A DNA stretch of 64,000 bases from CAYUMU01 sp964445985 (lineage in GTDB: Bacteria > Planctomycetota > Planctomycetia > Pirellulales > S012-138). The DNA is taken from contig CAYUMU010000003.1 of the NCBI GenBank assembly GCA_964445985.1, forward strand, positions 1-64,000. Direction: 5' to 3'. The notes below the pieces were generated by a model. It was not told where the DNA came from, searched no databases, and was given only the letters and a program-made list of their open reading frames with translations. Both the position numbers and the translations under genes were made by a program. Shown here in pieces: positions 60,229 through 64,000 of the stretch (positions are counted from its first letter, which is position 1; every line of letters starts with the position of its first letter).

Positions 60229-60287
60229 GCACGGCCGCCGCTCGCGAATGAACGCCGTGCATCTTGGTTTCGCCACGACGCTGCTTG

Positions 60288-61196
60288 TTAGCGATGTCGT
60301 TGCAGCATGCCGCGACGATTGAGGTAGTCGATGAACAGTTCGCCCATGTTCCGCCGCGTATCGACCAGCACGCGTTCAATCCGGTTTCGCTGGCACATTT
60401 CTTCAAAGCGCGTATTGAACCGGTTCACTTCTTCCAGGTAGGCCTGGCGCACGTCGTCTGGCTGGGTGAGGAAGTCTTCGGCGACTTCCAGCCCTTGGAA
60501 TTTGACCATGCCATCGAACTCAAAACACAGTTCATCGTGGTGCATCACCTGGAACAGCACCAATTCGTGGCGGTTGAAGCGAATCTGTTGCAGAGCCTGC
60601 TCCAGCGGTTCCAACTCGGTGAAGAAATCGCTGAACACCATCACAATTTCGCGGCGGCCCATCCGGCTGGAAAGCTCGGCCAGGCAATCGGCCATTTGCG
60701 TTTTTTGAATAGGCCGGATGCTGTCGAGGTGGCTGGTCATCCGCACGATTTGCGCCATGGAATTGCTCGGCGGCACAAACCCTTGCACCTGCTCGTCGAA
60801 CGTGGCCAACGAGACTTTATCGCTTTGCCGCACGATGGAGTAACCCAGCATGGTGGCCATTTGACCTGCATATTGCAGCTTTTGTTCCAGCCCTTCGCCG
60901 TAACGCATGGAGGCGCTGACATCGAGCAGCATGTGGCAGACAAAGTTGGTCTCCATCTCGTACTGTTTGATGAAGTACTTGTCGCGCGTGAAGTAGAGCC
61001 GCCAGTCGATGTGCTTGGGGTCGTCGCCCCAGGCGTACTCGCGATGCCCGGCAAACTCCACGGCAAAGCCCGACATGGGCGATTTATGCGCCCCGGCCAA
61101 ATTCCCCAGCACCAGCCCTCGAGGTTCGATCTTGCGAGGAACCAGGTGGCTGAGCACTTCGGGATCGAGGTAGCGGGAGAGAACGCTGGCAGACAT
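60288..61196 (-). CDS. DUF58 family protein
   Basis: 302 aa. It carries the DUF58 signature YAWGDDPKHIDWRLYFTRD near residue 55-75. A von Willebrand-like region follows with LLDVSASMRYG, a MIDAS-type DxSxS. Soluble. It is encoded 45 bp after a MoxR ATPase gene on the same strand. MoxR/DUF58 operons are widespread and act in chaperone-like or metal-insertion processes; the client is unknown here. Confidence 0.93.
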   Translation of the reverse strand: MSASVLSRYLDPEVLSHLVPRKIEPRGLVLGNLAGAHKSPMSGFAVEFAGHREYAWGDDPKHIDWRLYFTRDKYFIKQYEMETNFVCHMLLDVSASMRYGEGLEQKLQYAGQMATMLGYSIVRQSDKVSLATFDEQVQGFVPPSNSMAQIVRMTSHLDSIRPIQKTQMADCLAELSSRMGRREIVMVFSDFFTELEPLEQALQQIRFNRHELVLFQVMHHDELCFEFDGMVKFQGLEVAEDFLTQPDDVRQAYLEEVNRFNTRFEEMCQRNRIERVLVDTRRNMGELFIDYLNRRGMLQRHR

Positions 61197-61241
61197 AACC
61201 GGGCTGGGCTAACGAAGGATCAAGTAAGTAGGCGAGACTTG

Positions 61242-62276
61242 TCAGGCGGCCGGCGCTTCGTACTTGCGATCGGCGGGGATGGCCTCCATCAACATATCGA
61301 TCAACTGCTCACTCCCCATGCCGGCGGCCTGGGCGGCGAAGTTGCTGGCGATGCGATGCCGCAGCGCCGGACGGGCCACGGCTTGAATATCGCCCACCGT
61401 GGCGTGGTAACGCCCGTAGAGAATGGCCCTGGCCTTGGCGCAGGTAACCAGCGTGAGCAAACCACGTGGGCCGGAGCCCCAGCTTACCCAACGATTGACG
61501 AATTCGGGCGCCTCGGGCGTGCCGGGCCGTGAAGCGCGAACCAGGGCCCAGGCGTAGCCCAGCACCTGGTCGGCCACGGGCACGCGGGTAACCAGCCGCT
61601 GAAACTCAATGATTTCGTCGCCGGACACCACCGCGTTGATCTTGCCCATTTGTCCCGTGGTTACCCGCCTGGCGATTTCCCATTCTTCGCCGCCTTGCGG
61701 ATAACCCACCTTAACGTAGAGCAAGAAGCGGTCGAGCTGCGCTTCGGGAAGGGGGTAGGTGCCTTCTTGCTCGAGCGGGTTCTGCGTGGCCAGCACAAAA
61801 AACGGCGCGGGCAGTTCATGTGTTTTGCCGCCGGCGGAAACCTGCCGCTCTTGCATGGCTTCGAGCATGGCAGCCTGGGTTTTGGGCGGCGTGCGGTTGA
61901 CCTCGTCGGCCAGCAGCATGTTCGCAAACAACGGGCCGGGCAAAAACTTGTACTCCCGCGCGCCGGTTTCCAGGTTTTCTTGAATGACCTCGGTGCCAGT
62001 CACATCGCTGGGCATGAGGTCAGGCGTGAACTGGATGCGTTTGAACGACAAGTGCAACGACTCGGCCAACGAGCTCACCAGTAGCGTTTTGGCCAGGCCG
62101 GGCACGCCTTCGAGCAGGGCATGGCCGCGGGCAAAAATGGCGATCAGCACCTGCTCGATGACTTCGTTCTGGCCGACGATAACCTTGGAAAGCTCGTCGC
62201 GAATGGCGTTGAAGGCTTGCTCGCACCGCGCCACGGCGGCGATATCGTTGTCAAACATCTGCGGTTCGGTCATGGT
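61242..62276 (-). CDS. MoxR-family AAA+ ATPase
   Basis: 344 aa from the ATG at 62276 (a TTG 15 bases upstream also opens the frame). Walker A is GVPGLAKTLLVSSLAES (about 55), Walker B NMLLADEVNRTPPKTQAAML, sensor 1 FFVLATQNPLEQEGTYPLPEAQ. The lid domain contains LRHRIASNFAAQA. It works as a hexameric chaperone with its VWA/DUF58 partner. It lies between the Gln/Pro-rich gene (30-bp gap) and the DUF58 gene, all on the minus strand. Confidence 0.95.
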   Translation of the reverse strand, partial: TMTEPQMFDNDIAAVARCEQAFNAIRDELSKVIVGQNEVIEQVLIAIFARGHALLEGVPGLAKTLLVSSLAESLHLSFKRIQFTPDLMPSDVTGTEVIQENLETGAREYKFLPGPLFANMLLADEVNRTPPKTQAAMLEAMQERQVSAGGKTHELPAPFFVLATQNPLEQEGTYPLPEAQLDRFLLYVKVGYPQGGEEWEIARRVTTGQMGKINAVVSGDEIIEFQRLVTRVPVADQVLGYAWALVRASRPGTPEAPEFVNRWVSWGSGPRGLLTLVTCAKARAILYGRYHATVGDIQAVARPALRHRIASNFAAQAAGMGSEQLIDMLMEAIPADRKYEAPAA

Positions 62277-62306
62277 GTCTTGTCGATTCAAAGGCGGCAG
62301 TAAAAC

Positions 62307-64000
62307 TCAGTCAATACTTTGGAAATAGCGGCGCAAGCGCTCCTCGTACGCCCTGGGCGGACGGCGTTGCATTTCAACCTGCATGGCCTGGCGAAGTTCG
62401 GGAGGCAGCTTGGCGAACCAGGGCGGTTGCACGTACTCGCGCGAAGCCACATCGGCTCCCTGCGCTCCGTCGGCGGTGCGATTGTCGGCGCCTTCGGGGT
62501 CTTGATTGGCGGCTTGCAAAGGGCCTTCTTGACGGGCCTGGTTTTCCGAAGCTTCGCCACCCTTCGTATTGCCGCCCTGGCCTGAGGACGAAGTTTGAGC
62601 CTGATCGCCCAGCATGGGGCTGCCTTCTGAACCTGGCATGGGTTGGCCCTGTGCTTGTTGGCCTTGCGTCTGGCCGGGCTGGCCCGGTGAGCCGGCCGCG
62701 GATGCCATCATGGCCGAAATCTGCTGCATGGCCTGGGGGCCGGCCATCATTTCGGCCGTGGCTTGCGGAGAGTTGGGCACGAATTGTGAACCCATCGCCG
62801 CGGGCTGTCCTGCCATGCCAGAGGGGATACCCTGACCGGGCTGTTGACCTTGCCCTGGCTGCTTCCCTTGCCCCGGCTGCTGCCCTTGACCGGGCGCCTG
62901 TCCTTGACCACTTTGGCTGGCCTGGCCGGGGGTTTGCCCATCGATGTTGCTCTGGCTGGGTGAACCGCTTTGCCCTGAAGGATTTGGAGTACCTTGCTGG
63001 CCCGGCTGCCCCTCGGCGCCGGATTGCTGCCCCGCCTGGCCCGGCATCGGCTGACCTTGAGCACCGGGTTGCCCTTGTTGGCCGGGTTGCATGCCCGATG
63101 CGCCTGGGTCTTGGCCCTGTCCGCCGGGCATGGGCGTTTTGCTCGCGTTGCCCGCCATGGGATCGGTCGGTGCCCCGGGGGGTTGATCGGCCGGTGGCTG
63201 GGGCTGGCCGGCTTGGGGATTCAAACGACTCGCGATTTCCAGGGCCTGGCGAATGGGTTCATTGGCAACCTCCTTCTGGCCAGAAATCTGTTCGGCTCCC
63301 TGCCCTGCGGCTCGAGTGGAATCGCTAAACTTCTGGACGGCCTTGGCAAGATCTTGAGCGGCCTGTTGTTGAGCAGGCGTGGGCGCCGCGGGTTGGGCCG
63401 GCTTTGGCCCCGCAGGCTTGTCCTGCCCCATGGGTTGATCCTGTGCCATGGGTTGACCCTGTGCCATGGGTTGACCCTGTGCCATGGGTTGACCCTGTGC
63501 CATGGGTGGGTTTTGTCCCATGGGTGGATTGTTGCCCTGAGGTTTGGCGGGGGTGGCCTGAGCCAGTTGCTGAAGGTCATTGCGCTTTTGCGCGATTGCT
63601 TTCGCCGCGGCCTGTTGATCGTCGGTCAACTGCTTCAACGCTTCGGCAATTGCCTGATCCTGACGAATCCGCTGCTCGCGAGCGTGCAAATTGGCGGTGG
63701 CACGTTGCACCGCGTCGGCCGCCTGTTGCTGCGCTTGGGCTACCTGCTCTGGAGAGCCAGCGGCGGGCGAATTGGCAGGGGGCTTGGCATCCCCCGATTT
63801 GGCATCGCCCGGTTTCGCGTCGCCCGGTTTCGCGTCACCCAGTTGTGTATTGCCCATGGGGTTTTCGTTGCCGGGCTTGGCTGGGGGCGGATCATTGGAA
63901 GCTGGTTGGTCACTTCCCGTGGGCTTGGGTCCGGCGGGCGAGAGATTACTTGAAGCCGGCGTGCCGGGATCGGGTTTGGCCTGGGGCGAGTTAGCCTGGG
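62307..64000 (-). CDS. Gln/Pro/Gly-rich low-complexity protein, 5' end beyond the window
   Basis: At least 563 residues. The first ATG inside the window is at 63857, but the frame stays open, with the same Pro/Asn/Lys composition, to the right edge, so the gene is probably partial. It contains a helical segment (about 63560-63770: AQQQAADAVQRATANLHARE ... LTDDQQAAAKAIAQKRNDLQ), a GQPMAQ hexapeptide repeat (63428-63499), and long GQPGQG-type tracts. The C-terminus PPWFAKLPPELRQAMQVEMQ followed by PPRAYEERLRRYFQS is conserved-looking and resembles the C-terminus of large planctomycete proteins next to MoxR/BatA-type operons. Confidence 0.7.
   Translation of the reverse strand, partial: QANSPQAKPDPGTPASSNLSPAGPKPTGSDQPASNDPPPAKPGNENPMGNTQLGDAKPGDAKPGDAKSGDAKPPANSPAAGSPEQVAQAQQQAADAVQRATANLHAREQRIRQDQAIAEALKQLTDDQQAAAKAIAQKRNDLQQLAQATPAKPQGNNPPMGQNPPMAQGQPMAQGQPMAQGQPMAQDQPMGQDKPAGPKPAQPAAPTPAQQQAAQDLAKAVQKFSDSTRAAGQGAEQISGQKEVANEPIRQALEIASRLNPQAGQPQPPADQPPGAPTDPMAGNASKTPMPGGQGQDPGASGMQPGQQGQPGAQGQPMPGQAGQQSGAEGQPGQQGTPNPSGQSGSPSQSNIDGQTPGQASQSGQGQAPGQGQQPGQGKQPGQGQQPGQGIPSGMAGQPAAMGSQFVPNSPQATAEMMAGPQAMQQISAMMASAAGSPGQPGQTQGQQAQGQPMPGSEGSPMLGDQAQTSSSGQGGNTKGGEASENQARQEGPLQAANQDPEGADNRTADGAQGADVASREYVQPPWFAKLPPELRQAMQVEMQRRPPRAYEERLRRYFQSID
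63428..63499 (-). repeat. four tandem 18-bp units
   Basis: CCATGGGTTGACCCTGTG at 63446, 63464 and 63482 is identical; the copy at 63428 differs by one base. They encode Gln-Pro-Met-Ala-Gln-Gly units on the minus strand. Confidence 0.9.
63781..63842 (-). repeat. tandem 15-bp units encoding GDAKP
   Basis: Four 15-bp units encode Gly-Asp-Ala-Lys-Pro/Ser pentapeptides in the Gln/Pro-rich protein. Two of them are almost identical at the DNA level. Confidence 0.75.

Noticed and set aside
63428..63499. CRISPR-like array
   Set aside because: Units are contiguous 18-bp coding repeats with no spacers.

Overview
The window looks like part of a planctomycete chromosome, probably from the Pirellulales (Pirellula/Blastopirellula/Rhodopirellula type). 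Family content supports this: a PSD1-type cytochrome c/DUF1549/DUF1553 protein paired with a DUF1501 protein, a PQQ-like beta-propeller protein, a Tat-dependent Gfo/Idh/MocA oxidoreductase, a Ser/Thr kinase with the N-terminal region typical of planctomycetes, an ECF sigma factor, and a huge secretin-N-domain protein without a barrel. The DNA is GC-rich and genes lie on both strands in short operons. No rRNA, tRNA, CRISPR array, transposase or prophage gene was recognised.

Layout. 1-778: non-coding, with a pair of inverted REP-like repeats and a likely cstA promoter. 779-8681: carbon and acid metabolism (CstA, a HEAT-like protein, an ArsR/SRPBCC pair, CoA-transferase, GNAT, a MatC-like carrier). 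8703-16080 (minus): glmS preceded by three exopolysaccharide-type genes (a tyrosine-autokinase-like protein with a broken P-loop, an ExeA-like ATPase, a chain-length-determinant-like protein). This set resembles the core of PEP-CTERM/exosortase polysaccharide loci. 16081-18463: dnaA with a near-consensus promoter enclosing a perfect palindrome. 18484-22257 (minus): lipoprotein, c-type cytochrome, CBS protein, UspA, and a transporter built from two similar halves. 22691-26751: PSD1/DUF1501 pair. 27181-32487 (minus): PQQ-like protein, an unknown protein, a ColD-like sugar 3-dehydratase, a PYROXD2-like oxidoreductase. 32790-36551: giant secretin-N protein, followed by a frameshifted zinc-metalloprotease remnant and minisatellites. 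36827-49115: methyltransferase, QueE, oxidoreductase, kinase/pseudo-receiver, AroE-like protein, MMPL transporter, ECF sigma factor and two secreted proteins.

49170-60228 is the most interesting region, a self-contained nitrate assimilation unit. On the minus strand, in transcription order, are a NarK-type nitrate transporter, a nitrite reductase fused to rubredoxin, Rieske and FAD/NAD reductase modules, a fused four-cluster ferredoxin/DmsC-type membrane anchor, and a molybdopterin nitrate reductase that lacks its own reductase domain. The last three genes overlap by 4 bp each. Divergent from narK is a two-component system. Its sensor has a NarX/PilJ-like input motif but a FixL-like kinase core, and its regulator is FixJ-like. 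The shared intergenic region carries two TTCGG-N4-CCGAA palindromes, which are good operator candidates.

60288-64000 (minus) is a DUF58/MoxR pair with an upstream Gln/Pro-rich protein that runs off the window edge.
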